Below, piece after piece: positions 1-7,882 of a DNA stretch of 8,654 nucleotides (position 1 is its first letter; the number at the start of each line of letters is the position of its first letter). This DNA comes from Burkholderia sp. (GTDB taxonomy: Bacteria; Pseudomonadota; Gammaproteobacteria; Burkholderiales; Burkholderiaceae). Both the position numbers and the translations under genes were made by a program. Location: assembly GCA_028292565.1 (NCBI GenBank), contig JAQGMD010000396.1, positions 1 to 8,654 of the forward strand, in the 5' to 3' direction. The notes beneath the pieces were generated by a model that had not been told where the DNA came from, searched no databases, and saw only the letters and a program-made list of their open reading frames with translations.

Positions 1-852
1 GCGCGCAACCTGGTCGCCGTGCCGTCCCAGTTATGCCTGCCCTGGCAGGCTGGCAGCGCCGTCGCCGCCGTGGCCGAATATGGGGTGGACGCCGACATCG
101 CCGCCCGGTTGGGCGAGCAGGAGGGACTCGGCCTGCCGGTCACCGCCGATCAGCCGGAACTGTTGCCGGTTGAAGTGATCCAGGCGCTGACCGCCGTGGT
201 GCCGCAGGCGCCGATCAACCTGTACGTGCCGCAAGCGCGCGTGCCCAGTTACCAGGACGTGCTGCGCCTCGCACCGGCAACCGAGGAGCGCGTTTCGGTG
301 TACGCGGACAACTGGTCGCGCTGGATCGCCGGTGCGGACAAGAAACCGCTCGACCTGATGGCCGGCCTCGGCGCGAGCCACGGCCCGCAATTTAACTGGC
401 GGCCGTGGCGTTGGCCAGTGGCGCTGGCCGCATTGCTGCTGCTGGTAAACGCCATCGGGCTAAATATCGACTGGCTGGGAATGAAGCGTGAAGCCGACGC
501 CATGCGTGCCGGCATGATCCAGACTTACCGGTCCGCATTTCCTAAAGACCCGGTGATCGTCGATCCGGTCGCGCAACTGCGCCAGAAAATCGCCGCAGGA
601 CAGCGCGAGACGGGCGCGGTCGCGCCGGACGACTTCATCGCGCTGACCGCCGCCTTTGGCGAGGCGTGGACAGCCGCCGGCCAGGGTCCGCAAGCGATTG
701 CCGGGCTCGAGTATCGGGATCGGGGCCTGTCAGTCAAGCTCAAGCCCGGCACTGAAGTGCCGATGGACCAGATCCGGACCGCACTGAGCGCCCATAACCT
801 GGCGATTACGCAGCCGTCCGCCAATGTCTGGCAGATTCGGAGCGCCAAATGA
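1..852 (+). CDS. gspL: Type II secretion inner-membrane protein GspL, C-terminal part (5' truncated by window)
   Basis: GspL is a bitopic inner-membrane protein. Its cytoplasmic actin-like domain recruits the ATPase GspE, and its periplasmic ferredoxin-like domain pairs with GspM. The reading frame is open from base 1, so the true start lies upstream; 283 residues are visible, against roughly 400 for the family. Visible residues 1 to about 130 are the end of the cytoplasmic domain. They finish with the L-D-L-M-A-G motif and a W-R-P-W-R-W cluster that in GspL precedes the membrane helix. One hydrophobic segment follows (about bases 406-465, A-L-A-A-L-L-L-L-V-N-A-I-G-L). The rest is a periplasmic domain ending I-R-S-A-K. 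The stop overlaps the start of gspM by 4 bases, indicating coupling. Family assignment rests on this architecture plus the gene neighbours and is firm. Confidence 0.93.
   Translation, partial: ARNLVAVPSQLCLPWQAGSAVAAVAEYGVDADIAARLGEQEGLGLPVTADQPELLPVEVIQALTAVVPQAPINLYVPQARVPSYQDVLRLAPATEERVSVYADNWSRWIAGADKKPLDLMAGLGASHGPQFNWRPWRWPVALAALLLLVNAIGLNIDWLGMKREADAMRAGMIQTYRSAFPKDPVIVDPVAQLRQKIAAGQRETGAVAPDDFIALTAAFGEAWTAAGQGPQAIAGLEYRDRGLSVKLKPGTEVPMDQIRTALSAHNLAITQPSANVWQIRSAK
839..842 (+). promoter_or_regulatory. Ribosome binding site deciding the gspM start
   Basis: GGAG ends 6 bases before the ATG at 849, inside the end of gspL. It supports that start over the in-frame ATG at 867, which has only a weak GGAAA-type sequence too close upstream. 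Confidence 0.6.
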
Positions 853-1379
853 AAGCACGCGGAAACATGAACGGACTAAAGCAATCTGTGGCGACTTTCT
901 GGGGCGAACGCAACCAGCGTGAACGCAACATGATTTCGGTGGCAATGATCGTGGTTCTGGTCGGCTTGTTCTATATGCTGTTGATCGATCCGGCCATGAG
1001 CGGTCGCGCCAGCCTGCAAAAGAACTTGCCGGTGCTGCGCCAGCAGGCGGCCGAGGTACAGGCGATGGCCAAAGAAGCCAGCGGACTCGCGGGTAAGTCC
1101 GTTGGGGGAGCGGCAGCCCCGGCCGCCATTACCCGGGAAAGCCTGGAAGCATCGCTTGCGCGCAAGGGGTTGAAGGCGCAAAGCGTGACCGTGACCGGCG
1201 AAATCGCCAAAGTGCAATTGGCCTCGGCGTCGTTCGCCGGCACGGTGGACTGGCTGGATGAAATGCAGCGCACCGCATACTTGTCGGTGGTCGACGCCAA
1301 CATCGACGCCCAGCCGCAACCGGACACGGTAAATGCGACGATAACACTGCGGCAGCAGCGTAGTGGACAGACGCAATGA
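849..1379 (+). CDS. gspM: Type II secretion inner-membrane protein GspM
   Basis: The product is 176 residues, a normal length for GspM, the bitopic inner-membrane partner that stabilises GspL and helps position the platform. A short basic cytoplasmic N-terminus contains F-W-G-E-R-N-Q-R-E-R-N (residues 17-27). This W-x-x-R-x-x-R-E-R pattern precedes the membrane segment in GspM proteins. One strong transmembrane helix follows (about 28-46, ending L-L-I-D-P-A). The remainder is periplasmic: an Ala/Gln-rich probable coiled coil (about 50-75), then a small ferredoxin-like domain (about 95-170) containing W-L-D-E-M-Q. The ATG at 849 is chosen because it overlaps the gspL stop as ATGA and has GGAG 6 bases upstream. 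It sits between gspL and gspN as expected. Primary sequence conservation in GspM is low, so context carries part of the call. Confidence 0.9.
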   Translation: MKARGNMNGLKQSVATFWGERNQRERNMISVAMIVVLVGLFYMLLIDPAMSGRASLQKNLPVLRQQAAEVQAMAKEASGLAGKSVGGAAAPAAITRESLEASLARKGLKAQSVTVTGEIAKVQLASASFAGTVDWLDEMQRTAYLSVVDANIDAQPQPDTVNATITLRQQRSGQTQ

Positions 1380-1383
1380 GAGG
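1378..1383 (+). promoter_or_regulatory. Ribosome binding site deciding the gspN start
   Basis: GAGAGG overlaps the gspM stop codon (1377-1379) and ends 6 bases before the ATG at 1390. It favours this start over an in-frame GTG at 1363, which would add nine charged residues before the hydrophobic helix and overlap gspM. Confidence 0.65.
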
Positions 1384-1389
1384 CAATTA

Positions 1390-2163
1390 ATGCGTCGTCT
1401 CGTGATATGGTTACTGGCCGGCGTCGCCAGCGTTGCATTGACCATGCTAGTGTTTTTGCCGGCGACGTGGATGGCGCCGGCGATTGAAGCCCAGACCGGC
1501 GGACGCCTGACGTTGGGCGATGCGCAGGGAACGCTGTGGCGCGGTTCCGCCTTCGTCGGCGGCGCGCCAAGCGGTGCGGATCCTGTGACGCCTTTGCTGC
1601 CGGGCCGTTTTTCCTGGCGCCTGTCGCCCATGGTTTTGCTGGGCCAGGTTGATGCGGAACTCGAGAATCCGGCCGCCATGTCGCAGCCGGTCAGGATAAC
1701 CGGCAGCTGGTACCAGTGGCAGGTGAGTCCTTCTGAAATTGCGTTGCCGGCCGAGCGGCTGGCCGGATTGGGCGCACCACTGAATACGATACAACCGTCA
1801 GGCAGCATGCGCCTGACGTGGAGTCCGCTGCAATTGACCCGGGAAGGCCAGCAGGTCGCACTGACCGGATCGATGACCTTGCTGATGGACGACATTGCTT
1901 CACGTCTGTCACCCGTCAAGCCTTTGGGAGCTTACCAGCTGATAATGGATTGGCGCGGACAACAGGCGCAACTGGCTTTGAAGACCGTCAGAGGGCCCAT
2001 GCTATTGGATGGCACGGGCAGCCTGACGAACGGCCGTCTGCAATTTTCAGGGAAGGCAGAGGCAGAAGAAGGGCAGGAAGAAAAGTTGGCAAATTTGTTG
2101 AATTTGCTAGGACAACGCCGTCAAGAAGGCGACAAGAACGTTATCGCGCTAGAGTTCAAATGA
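1390..2163 (+). CDS. gspN: Type II secretion accessory protein GspN
   Basis: The product is 257 residues, matching the usual GspN length of about 250. GspN is a membrane-associated T2SS accessory protein that is absent from many systems; its exact role is unsettled. An N-terminal signal-anchor begins M-R-R-L-V-I-W-L-L-A-G and spans about residues 4-25. It is followed by P-A-T-W-M-A-P and the family hallmark G-T-L-W-R-G-S-A (about 48-55). Further T2SSN-like features are L-P-G-R-F-S-W-R-L-S-P, then P-L-G-A-Y-Q-L-I-M-D-W and a late G-T-G-S-L motif, in a beta-rich periplasmic region. The C-terminal 35 residues are charged and Leu-rich. The start at 1390 is supported by GAGAGG. The stop overlaps the gspD start as ATGA. 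Position between gspM and gspD fits an operon where gspN closes the L-M-N block. Confidence 0.9.
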   Translation: MRRLVIWLLAGVASVALTMLVFLPATWMAPAIEAQTGGRLTLGDAQGTLWRGSAFVGGAPSGADPVTPLLPGRFSWRLSPMVLLGQVDAELENPAAMSQPVRITGSWYQWQVSPSEIALPAERLAGLGAPLNTIQPSGSMRLTWSPLQLTREGQQVALTGSMTLLMDDIASRLSPVKPLGAYQLIMDWRGQQAQLALKTVRGPMLLDGTGSLTNGRLQFSGKAEAEEGQEEKLANLLNLLGQRRQEGDKNVIALEFK

Positions 2164-4403
2164 AAAAAATTCCAACAGCAAAAACATCGAAGAAGAACGC
2201 GGACTGGCGCCGCCGTATGGCAGCCGCAATGATGGTATGTGTGATCGCCGGTGGACAACCGGCGGTATACGCACAGGATCCGTCGGCGAACCAGGCTACG
2301 CTGAACTTCGTCGGCGCCGACATCGAGTCGGTGATCAAGGCGATCGGTCATTACACCGGCAACACCTTCATCATCGATCCGCGCGTCAAAGGCACCATCA
2401 ATCTGGTGTCCGAGAAGCCGGTCAACAAGCAGCAAGCCTTCAACCTGCTTGCGTCAGCGCTGCGCCTGCAAGGCTATGCGATGGTGCGAACGGACAACAT
2501 CGTTAAGGTGGTGCCGGAAGCCGATGCCAAGATACAGGCCGCTCCGACAGCGCCCGGTGCGGTGCGCGGCGACCAGATCGCGACCCAGATATTCCGCCTG
2601 AACTACGAAACGGCCGCCAACATGGTGCCGGTCTTGCGTCCGCTGATTTCACCCAACAATACGATCAACGCCAACCCGGGCAATAACAGCATCGTCATCA
2701 CCGACTATGCGGATAACCTGAGGCGGCTCGGCAGGATCATCTCCGCGCTCGATGCGCCGGCGACAGCCGAGCTGGATGTGGTGCCGATCCGCCATGCGGT
2801 TGCGAGTGATATCGCGGTCATGGTGAACCGGCTGCTCGAGCCGTCCCAGGGCCCCGGGGCTCCCGGCGGCGAATCCGGACGGGTCGGCGTGCTGGCCGAC
2901 AGTCGCACCAACGCTGTCATCGTCCGCGCGCCTTCGCTCGCACGCGGCAACCTGGCCAAGTCACTCATCGCCAAGCTCGATCAACCTACCGCGCAGCCCG
3001 GCAACGTTCACGTCGTCCACCTCAAGAATGCGGATGCGGTAAAGCTGGCGCAAACCCTGCGCGCCGTGGTGGCGTCGGAAACATCGATTCCGGGCGCCAG
3101 CCAACAGGCCGGCGGAGCACCGCAGCAACAGCAGCAATCCGCGTTCGGCGGACAGCAGCAGACTGGCGGGCAGCAGCAAGCGGGCCTTGGCGGCCAGGGT
3201 TCACAGCAGGGGCAACAAACGCCTGCGTCGTTGCCGACCGGAGGAGCGGCGGGATTCATCCAGGCCGATCCGTCGACCAATACCCTGATCATCACCGCCA
3301 GCGAAGCGGTTTACCGTAATTTGCGCGCAGTCATCGACCTGCTCGATGCGCGTCGCGCACAGGTTTATGTCGAATCGCTGATCGTCGAAGTCTCCGCAGA
3401 CAAGGCGGCGGAGTTCGGCATCCAGTGGCTAGGGCTGTCGGGTGATGCCACCAGCAGCTACCGGGTTGGCGGAGGAACATCGTTTGCCAGCGGCGGCGAC
3501 AATATCGTCAACCAGGCGATCAGCAGGGCAACCAGCGGCAACCCGCTGCCACCGGGTCGCGGCCTGACACTGGGCATATTCCGCCAGATTGGCGGCGAGC
3601 TGGGCCTCGGCGCCCTGGCACGAGCGCTCGAGAGCGACGTCAATGCCAATATCCTGTCGGTTCCTAACCTGATCACGCTCGACAACGAGGAAGCAAGAAT
3701 CATCGTCGGCCAGAACGTGCCGTTCATTACGGGCCAGTTCACCACCCAGGCTTCCGGTGGGGCGGCGGGTGTGAATCCGTTTCAGACTATCGAACGCCGC
3801 GACGTTGGCCTGGCGCTGCGCGTGCGTCCGCAGATTTCCGAAGGCGGCACCATCAAGCTGCAGATTTACCAGGAAACTTCCGCGGTGCAGGATACGTCCA
3901 ACCCGGCAGGTATCATCACCAGCAAGCGTTCGATCGAATCCAACGTCCTGGTCGACGACGGACAGGTCATCGTGCTGGGCGGCCTGATCGAGGACCGCAT
4001 GTCGGATAGCGCCGAGAAAGTGCCGGGACTGGGGGATATCCCGGTGATCGGCAACTTGTTCAGGTACCAGACTCGCAAGCGCACGAAGACCAATCTGATG
4101 GTGTTCCTGCGGCCGACCGTGATCCGTACCGCTGAGCAAAGCGCCAACGTGCTGACCGACCGCTATGATTACATCCGGGGCATCCAGTCCGGCCAGCAGC
4201 CGATGCCGTCGTGGGCGCTGCCGAATGGCACGGTGCCCACGATCCCGCCGCTGATCGAAGGTCGTCCGCAAGGCTCGCCCATGCTGAATATCGCGCCACC
4301 TAAGCCGGCAAACGGGCTGCCTCCCGGCGATGTGCAGCAGATTCCGCCGGCCTCGGTGCCTGCGCCGACGGCGCCTCCACCACCCACACAGAATCCGAGA
4401 TAG
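2160..4403 (+). CDS. gspD: Type II secretion outer-membrane secretin GspD
   Basis: GspD forms the multimeric outer-membrane channel through which folded exoproteins leave the periplasm. The product is 747 residues, slightly longer than many GspD proteins (650-700). A basic N-terminus (K2-R19) and hydrophobic stretch (20-32) end in V-Y-A|Q-D, a signal peptidase I site after residue 38. C27 is not in a good lipobox. Domains in order: N0 about 45-120; N1 about 140-200; N2 about 205-276; N3 about 283-397, interrupted by a Gln/Gly-rich insertion at 314-362; secretin pore about 402-660. The pore has V-P-N (501-503), V-G-Q-N-V-P-F (516-522) and the secretin signature [14 protein letters not shown] (621-634). 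A Pro-rich tail (about 690-747) follows. The frame is open back to 1818, but that extension lies in gspN and precedes an obvious signal peptide, so the ATG at 2160, coupled to the gspN stop, is used. Its ribosome site is weak (AGAG, 2151-2154). Confidence 0.97.
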   Translation: MKKIPTAKTSKKNADWRRRMAAAMMVCVIAGGQPAVYAQDPSANQATLNFVGADIESVIKAIGHYTGNTFIIDPRVKGTINLVSEKPVNKQQAFNLLASALRLQGYAMVRTDNIVKVVPEADAKIQAAPTAPGAVRGDQIATQIFRLNYETAANMVPVLRPLISPNNTINANPGNNSIVITDYADNLRRLGRIISALDAPATAELDVVPIRHAVASDIAVMVNRLLEPSQGPGAPGGESGRVGVLADSRTNAVIVRAPSLARGNLAKSLIAKLDQPTAQPGNVHVVHLKNADAVKLAQTLRAVVASETSIPGASQQAGGAPQQQQQSAFGGQQQTGGQQQAGLGGQGSQQGQQTPASLPTGGAAGFIQADPSTNTLIITASEAVYRNLRAVIDLLDARRAQVYVESLIVEVSADKAAEFGIQWLGLSGDATSSYRVGGGTSFASGGDNIVNQAISRATSGNPLPPGRGLTLGIFRQIGGELGLGALARALESDVNANILSVPNLITLDNEEARIIVGQNVPFITGQFTTQASGGAAGVNPFQTIERRDVGLALRVRPQISEGGTIKLQIYQETSAVQDTSNPAGIITSKRSIESNVLVDDGQVIVLGGLIEDRMSDSAEKVPGLGDIPVIGNLFRYQTRKRTKTNLMVFLRPTVIRTAEQSANVLTDRYDYIRGIQSGQQPMPSWALPNGTVPTIPPLIEGRPQGSPMLNIAPPKPANGLPPGDVQQIPPASVPAPTAPPPPTQNPR
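3099..3245 (+). repeat. Gln/Gly-coding low-complexity tract in gspD
   Basis: The bases encode residues 314-362 of GspD, built of runs such as [16 protein letters not shown] and G-Q-G-S-Q-Q-G-Q-Q. The DNA uses imperfect CAG/CAA trinucleotide runs (for example around 3122-3137 and 3162-3179). The tract falls in the loop of the N3 domain that is variable across secretins. It is low complexity, not a mobile element. Confidence 0.8.
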
Positions 4404-4405
4404 CC

Positions 4406-5842
4406 ATGAGTACCGTACTGCCTGAAGCCAGACTGTTGCCTTATGCATTCGCGCGCGACCACGCGGTTCTGGCGCGGCGCAGCGAATCGGCCAATGCTGT
4501 CGATGTATGGGTTTCCGAGGCGACCGCGTCCAGCGCCATCGCCGAGGTGAGCCGCCGTTTCGGGCGCGTCAAACTGAAGTCGATTCCGCGCGATGAACTC
4601 GAAGCGGCGATTGCCAGCGCCTATGCCGGTTCCGGCGGGGACGCAGCGCAGGTGGTCGAGGATGTCGAATCCGACCTCGACCTGGCCAAGCTGATGATGG
4701 ACATGCCGGCGATCGAAGACTTGCTGGAATCGGCCGACGATGCGCCGGTGATCCGCATGATCAATGCACTTCTGACACAGGCGCTGCGCGAGGAAGCTTC
4801 GGATATCCATATCGAACCGTTCGAGCAGATCTCCGTGGTGCGTTTTCGCATCGACGGCAATTTGCGCGATATCGTACGGCCCAAGAAAGCGATCCACGCT
4901 TCGCTGATTTCGCGTATCAAGATCATGGCGCAGCTCGACATCGCCGAAAAGCGCCTGCCGCAGGATGGCCGTATCACGCTACGGGTCGGCGGCAAGGGCG
5001 TTGACGTGCGTGTCTCCACTTTGCCCACCGGCCATGGCGAGCGCGCGGTGCTGCGTTTGCTCGACAAGGAAGCGGGCCGTCTTGACTTGCAGCACCTGGG
5101 CATGAGCCCGCACGTATTGCCGAATTTCGACAAGCTGATTGCCCAGCCGCACGGCATTGTGCTTGTCACCGGACCTACCGGCTCCGGCAAGACCACCACA
5201 CTGTACGCGGCATTGTCGCGGCTGAACGCGCCCACCAGCAACATCCTGACGGTGGAAGACCCGATCGAATATGAGCTGGCCGGCGTCGGACAGACGCAAG
5301 TCAACGCGCGTATCGACATGACCTTCGCCAAGGCCCTGCGCGCGATTTTGCGACAGGATCCCGACATCATCATGATCGGCGAGATCCGCGACCTGGAGAC
5401 TGCGCAGATTGCGGTGCAGGCATCGCTCACCGGCCACCTGGTGCTGGCGACCCTGCACACCAATGATTCAGCGGCCGCAGTCACGCGACTGCTCGACATG
5501 GGCATCGAGCCATTCCTGCTGTCTTCGTCGCTGCTCGGCGTAGTGGCGCAACGGCTGGTGCGCAAACTGTGCGATGAATGCAAAACCTACGATGGCCATG
5601 AATGGCACGCGGTCGGCTGCGAACGGTGCGGCCATACCGGCTACCATGGCCGGGTCGGCATCTATGAGTTGCTCGAGACCACCGACGAGATCCGCGCCCA
5701 GATCCACGACCGCGCGTCGGAAGCCGACATACGCACCGCAGCCCAGCGCGACGGCATGCGTACCATGCGGGAAGATGGCGAGCGCTGGATCGCCGAAGGC
5801 CTCACCACCAAGGCGGAATTGCTGCGTGTGGCCAAGGAATAG
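4406..5842 (+). CDS. gspE: Type II secretion assembly ATPase GspE
   Basis: GspE is the cytoplasmic hexameric ATPase that powers pseudopilus assembly, docked to GspL and GspF. The product is 478 residues, within the usual range. An N1E-like domain (about 5-75) is followed by the N2E domain with S-D-I-H-I-E-P (132-138) and R-L-P-Q-D-G-R-I (183-190). Catalytic motifs are the Walker A loop G-P-T-G-S-G-K-T-T (256-264), an Asp box around V-E-D-P-I-E-Y, a Walker B region [12 protein letters not shown] with glutamate 326, and the His box T-L-H-T-N-D with H351. A tetracysteine zinc module follows: C389/C392 and C405/C408, then [13 protein letters not shown]. The 12-residue spacing between the Cys pairs is short for GspE. 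All key residues are present, so the enzyme looks active. It starts 2 bases after the gspD stop. A PilB-type ATPase is excluded mainly by context. Confidence 0.97.
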   Translation: MSTVLPEARLLPYAFARDHAVLARRSESANAVDVWVSEATASSAIAEVSRRFGRVKLKSIPRDELEAAIASAYAGSGGDAAQVVEDVESDLDLAKLMMDMPAIEDLLESADDAPVIRMINALLTQALREEASDIHIEPFEQISVVRFRIDGNLRDIVRPKKAIHASLISRIKIMAQLDIAEKRLPQDGRITLRVGGKGVDVRVSTLPTGHGERAVLRLLDKEAGRLDLQHLGMSPHVLPNFDKLIAQPHGIVLVTGPTGSGKTTTLYAALSRLNAPTSNILTVEDPIEYELAGVGQTQVNARIDMTFAKALRAILRQDPDIIMIGEIRDLETAQIAVQASLTGHLVLATLHTNDSAAAVTRLLDMGIEPFLLSSSLLGVVAQRLVRKLCDECKTYDGHEWHAVGCERCGHTGYHGRVGIYELLETTDEIRAQIHDRASEADIRTAAQRDGMRTMREDGERWIAEGLTTKAELLRVAKE

Positions 5843-5846
5843 GGAA
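5841..5846 (+). promoter_or_regulatory. Ribosome binding site of gspF
   Basis: AGGGAA overlaps the gspE stop codon (TAG, 5840-5842) and ends 5 bases before the gspF ATG at 5852, giving a clear start and tight coupling. Confidence 0.6.
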
Positions 5847-5851
5847 TCGTC

Positions 5852-7072
5852 ATGCCGGCATTTCGTTATGAAGCTGTCGACGCCGTCGGCAACACAAAGA
5901 AGGGCGTAGTCAACGCCGACAGTGCGCGGGCGGCGCGCTCCGACCTGCGTTCGCAAGGGATGGCGCCGATCGCGGTCGATGCAATTACCGCGCAGGTCGA
6001 CGAACTCGGCCAGACGCGCAGGCGTGCGTTCGGCGACCGCCTGTCAACCAATGAACTCGCCCTGTTCACCCGTCAGCTCGCCAGCCTGCTGGAAGCAAGC
6101 CTGCCATTGGAGCAGGCATTCTCCGCACTGCTGGAGCAAGCCGAGCGTCCGTATGTGCGCGACCTGGTGGCGTCGATTCGTTCCGAGGTGATGGGCGGCT
6201 CGTCCTTGTCCGATGCGTTGTCTCGCCATCCGCGGGATTTCGCTGACATTTACCGCGCGCTGGTCGCGTCTGGCGAGCAGATCGGCCAACTGTCGCGCGT
6301 GCTGTCGCGCCTGGCAGACTATATCGAGCGGCGCAACGCTTTGGTGGCCAAAGTGCGGCTCGCCTTTACCTATCCGGCGATCGTGACAGTGGTGGCATTT
6401 GCCATCGTGATCTTCCTGCTGGCCTATGTCGTGCCGCAAATCGTGTCGGTGTTTGCCAATACCAAGCAGAAGTTGCCGTTGCTGACAGTCATCATGCTGG
6501 GGATTTCCGATTTCGTGCGCAGTTACGGCTGGATCGTGGCGTTGGTCGGCACCGGCGTGTTCCTCGCCTGGCGCCGGGCGTTGAAGAATCCCGATATTAA
6601 GTATCGCTTCCATAGCTGGCTGCTGACCGCGCCGCTATACGGCAAATTCGAACGCAGCCTGAATACCGCCCGTTTTGCCAGTACGTTGGCGATTACCACC
6701 GGCTCCGGCGTGCCGATTTTGCGCGCATTGCAGACCAGTCGCGACACCTTGTCCAACGTGGCCATGCGCGAACAGGTGGAAGACGCGACCGCCAGCGTGC
6801 GCGAAGGGGTCGGCCTCGCACGCGCGTTGTCGGCACACAAGCACTTCCCGCCGATGCTGATCCACATGATCCGCGCCGGCGAGGTTACCGGCGAATTGCC
6901 GGCCATGCTTGAGCGGGCATCCAATGCCCAGGAACAAGATCTCGAACGCCGCGCGATGACGATAGCCGGATTGCTGGAACCGGCGCTGATCTTGGCGATG
7001 GGCGTGGTGGTACTGCTGATTGTGTTGGCCGTATTGATGCCGATCATCGAGATCAACCAATTGGTGCGTTAG
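5852..7072 (+). CDS. gspF: Type II secretion inner-membrane platform protein GspF
   Basis: GspF is the polytopic core of the inner-membrane platform. It is thought to transmit GspE motion to pseudopilin subunits during pseudopilus growth. The product is 406 residues, the standard length. It begins M-P-A-F-R-Y-E-A-V-D, the typical GspF start that introduces a short cytoplasmic domain. Two T2SSF repeats follow, roughly 64-195 and 265-395. The first has F-T-R-Q-L-A-S-L-L-E-A before its membrane part; the second has A-R-F-A-S-T-L-A-I-T-T-G-S-G-V-P-I, the repeat signature. Three transmembrane segments are visible at about 172-194 (after F-T-Y-P-A), 226-243 and 374-398. M-I-R-A-G-E-V-T-G-E-L-P lies in the second repeat and matches A-S-G-E-Q-I-G-Q-L in the first. 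It lies 9 bases after gspE. Confidence 0.97.
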   Translation: MPAFRYEAVDAVGNTKKGVVNADSARAARSDLRSQGMAPIAVDAITAQVDELGQTRRRAFGDRLSTNELALFTRQLASLLEASLPLEQAFSALLEQAERPYVRDLVASIRSEVMGGSSLSDALSRHPRDFADIYRALVASGEQIGQLSRVLSRLADYIERRNALVAKVRLAFTYPAIVTVVAFAIVIFLLAYVVPQIVSVFANTKQKLPLLTVIMLGISDFVRSYGWIVALVGTGVFLAWRRALKNPDIKYRFHSWLLTAPLYGKFERSLNTARFASTLAITTGSGVPILRALQTSRDTLSNVAMREQVEDATASVREGVGLARALSAHKHFPPMLIHMIRAGEVTGELPAMLERASNAQEQDLERRAMTIAGLLEPALILAMGVVVLLIVLAVLMPIIEINQLVR

Positions 7073-7084
7073 GCTATAAAAATA

Positions 7085-7090
7085 AAAGGA
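7085..7090 (+). promoter_or_regulatory. Ribosome binding site deciding the gspC start
   Basis: AAAGGA ends 9 bases before the ATG at 7100. An in-frame TTG at 7091 directly abuts this site and cannot use it, so the ATG is preferred. The preceding 7074-7087 stretch is unusually AT-rich for the window. Confidence 0.6.
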
Positions 7091-7099
7091 TTGTTCCGA

Positions 7100-7882
7100 A
7101 TGAAGCGCTTGCCCCTGCTCGTGAGTTTCGTGTTGTTCATCGTGCTGTGCGCCTCGATTGCGTACTGGGCGATGCAATTGTTCAAGCCGCCGGTTCGACC
7201 GGTGGCGGCGCCTCCGCGCGCAGCCAAACAGGAGGTCCGGCCGGAAGCCGCGGCCGCACTGCTGGGTGGCGGACGTTCCAAAGTTGCGGTAGCCAGCAAT
7301 TACCAGTTGCGGGGTGTAGTGATGTCCGGCAACAGCCGGGAAAGCGTCGCGATACTCAGCGCGGACGGCAAGCCGGCGCAGGCAGTCCGCATGGCAATGG
7401 AAGTGATGCCGGGGGTGACGATCAAGGAAGTGCATCGTGACTATGTGCTGCTGTCGGAGGGCGGTGTGACCAAACGCGTTGAATTGCCCGAAAGCTCAAA
7501 GGAGCAGGTCGACATCGCAACCGCTTCACCGGTACGCACGACACCCGCACGTCCGACGGCGCCCGGAACCCCGCCTACGACTTCGAGCCCGCAGCATCCA
7601 GCAATGACGCGCCCGCCACCAGTGGTCGCGCCACCGCCGCCTCCGGCAGTGGTAAATCCGTCGCCGCAGACGGGACAGCCCGCCATGCCGCAAATGGGGC
7701 AACCGGGAATGGGAGGTGGGATGCCGCAGATGGGCGTGAGCCCCGGGGGCATGGTAAATCCGAACATGCCGCCGCCAAGTGCCGGCGTCGGCGCCAACCC
7801 GCCTGCGAGTCCCGAACCTCCGCCGCCGGCGGCAGAGATACCGGGCGCGCCGCCCATGATCGAAAACAGCTCAGGCAAGTAA
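7100..7882 (+). CDS. gspC: GspC-type inner-membrane linker with Pro/Gly/Met-rich tail and no visible PDZ domain
   Basis: GspC is a bitopic inner-membrane protein whose periplasmic homology region (HR) binds the N0 domain of GspD, joining platform to secretin. The 260-residue product starts M-K-R-L-P and has one transmembrane helix (about 5-25). A short Pro/Ala linker leads to an HR-like domain at about 65-132: N-Y-Q-L-R-G-V-V, A-I-L-S-A-D-G-K, then M-P-G-V-T-I-K-E-V and R-D-Y-V-L-L-S-E-G-G-V. That strand pattern is the T2SSC family pattern. Residues 133-260 are low complexity, with polyproline runs and repeated M-P-Q-M-G units. No PDZ or coiled-coil domain is seen. Annotation pipelines may call such proteins 'type II secretion system protein N' or 'GspC'; HR similarity and the need for a linker favour GspC. 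It is the last gene of the operon, 27 bases after gspF. Confidence 0.85.
   Translation: MKRLPLLVSFVLFIVLCASIAYWAMQLFKPPVRPVAAPPRAAKQEVRPEAAAALLGGGRSKVAVASNYQLRGVVMSGNSRESVAILSADGKPAQAVRMAMEVMPGVTIKEVHRDYVLLSEGGVTKRVELPESSKEQVDIATASPVRTTPARPTAPGTPPTTSSPQHPAMTRPPPVVAPPPPPAVVNPSPQTGQPAMPQMGQPGMGGGMPQMGVSPGGMVNPNMPPPSAGVGANPPASPEPPPPAAEIPGAPPMIENSSGK
7685..7735 (+). repeat. Short direct repeat encoding M-P-Q-M-G in gspC tail
   Basis: ATGCCGCAAATGGGG (7685-7699) and ATGCCGCAGATGGGC (7721-7735) differ at two of 15 bases. They encode M-P-Q-M-G twice (residues 196-200 and 208-212), separated by a Gly-rich spacer. A further N-P-N-M-P follows. It looks like local duplication within a low-complexity periplasmic tail. 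Confidence 0.7.

Noticed and set aside
1363..1389. GTG start for gspN at 1363
   Set aside because: It would overlap gspM and add charged residues before the signal-anchor; the ATG at 1390 has a strong, well-spaced ribosome site.
876..1919. 347-codon open frame on the - strand opposite gspM and gspN
   Set aside because: Antisense to two well-supported genes with coherent T2SS motifs; composition is Arg/Ser/Cys-rich as expected for a shadow frame, and no domain is recognisable.
1818..2159. In-frame 114-codon upstream extension of gspD running through gspN
   Set aside because: It overlaps conserved gspN sequence, and the ATG at 2160 is followed by a textbook signal peptide. The open frame is a by-product of GC-rich coding.
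2229..2250. GspD as a lipoprotein via C27
   Set aside because: The residues before C27 are M-M-V, not a lipobox, and V-Y-A|Q-D at 36-40 is a good signal peptidase I site.
3429..4448. 339-codon open frame on the - strand opposite gspD
   Set aside because: It lies antisense to the conserved secretin domain, is Arg/His-rich with no recognisable domain, and has no ribosome site I could support.
4621..5583. 320-codon Ser/Arg-rich open frame on the - strand opposite gspE
   Set aside because: Antisense to the conserved catalytic core of GspE; the Ser/Arg bias is typical of the complement of GC-rich coding sequence.
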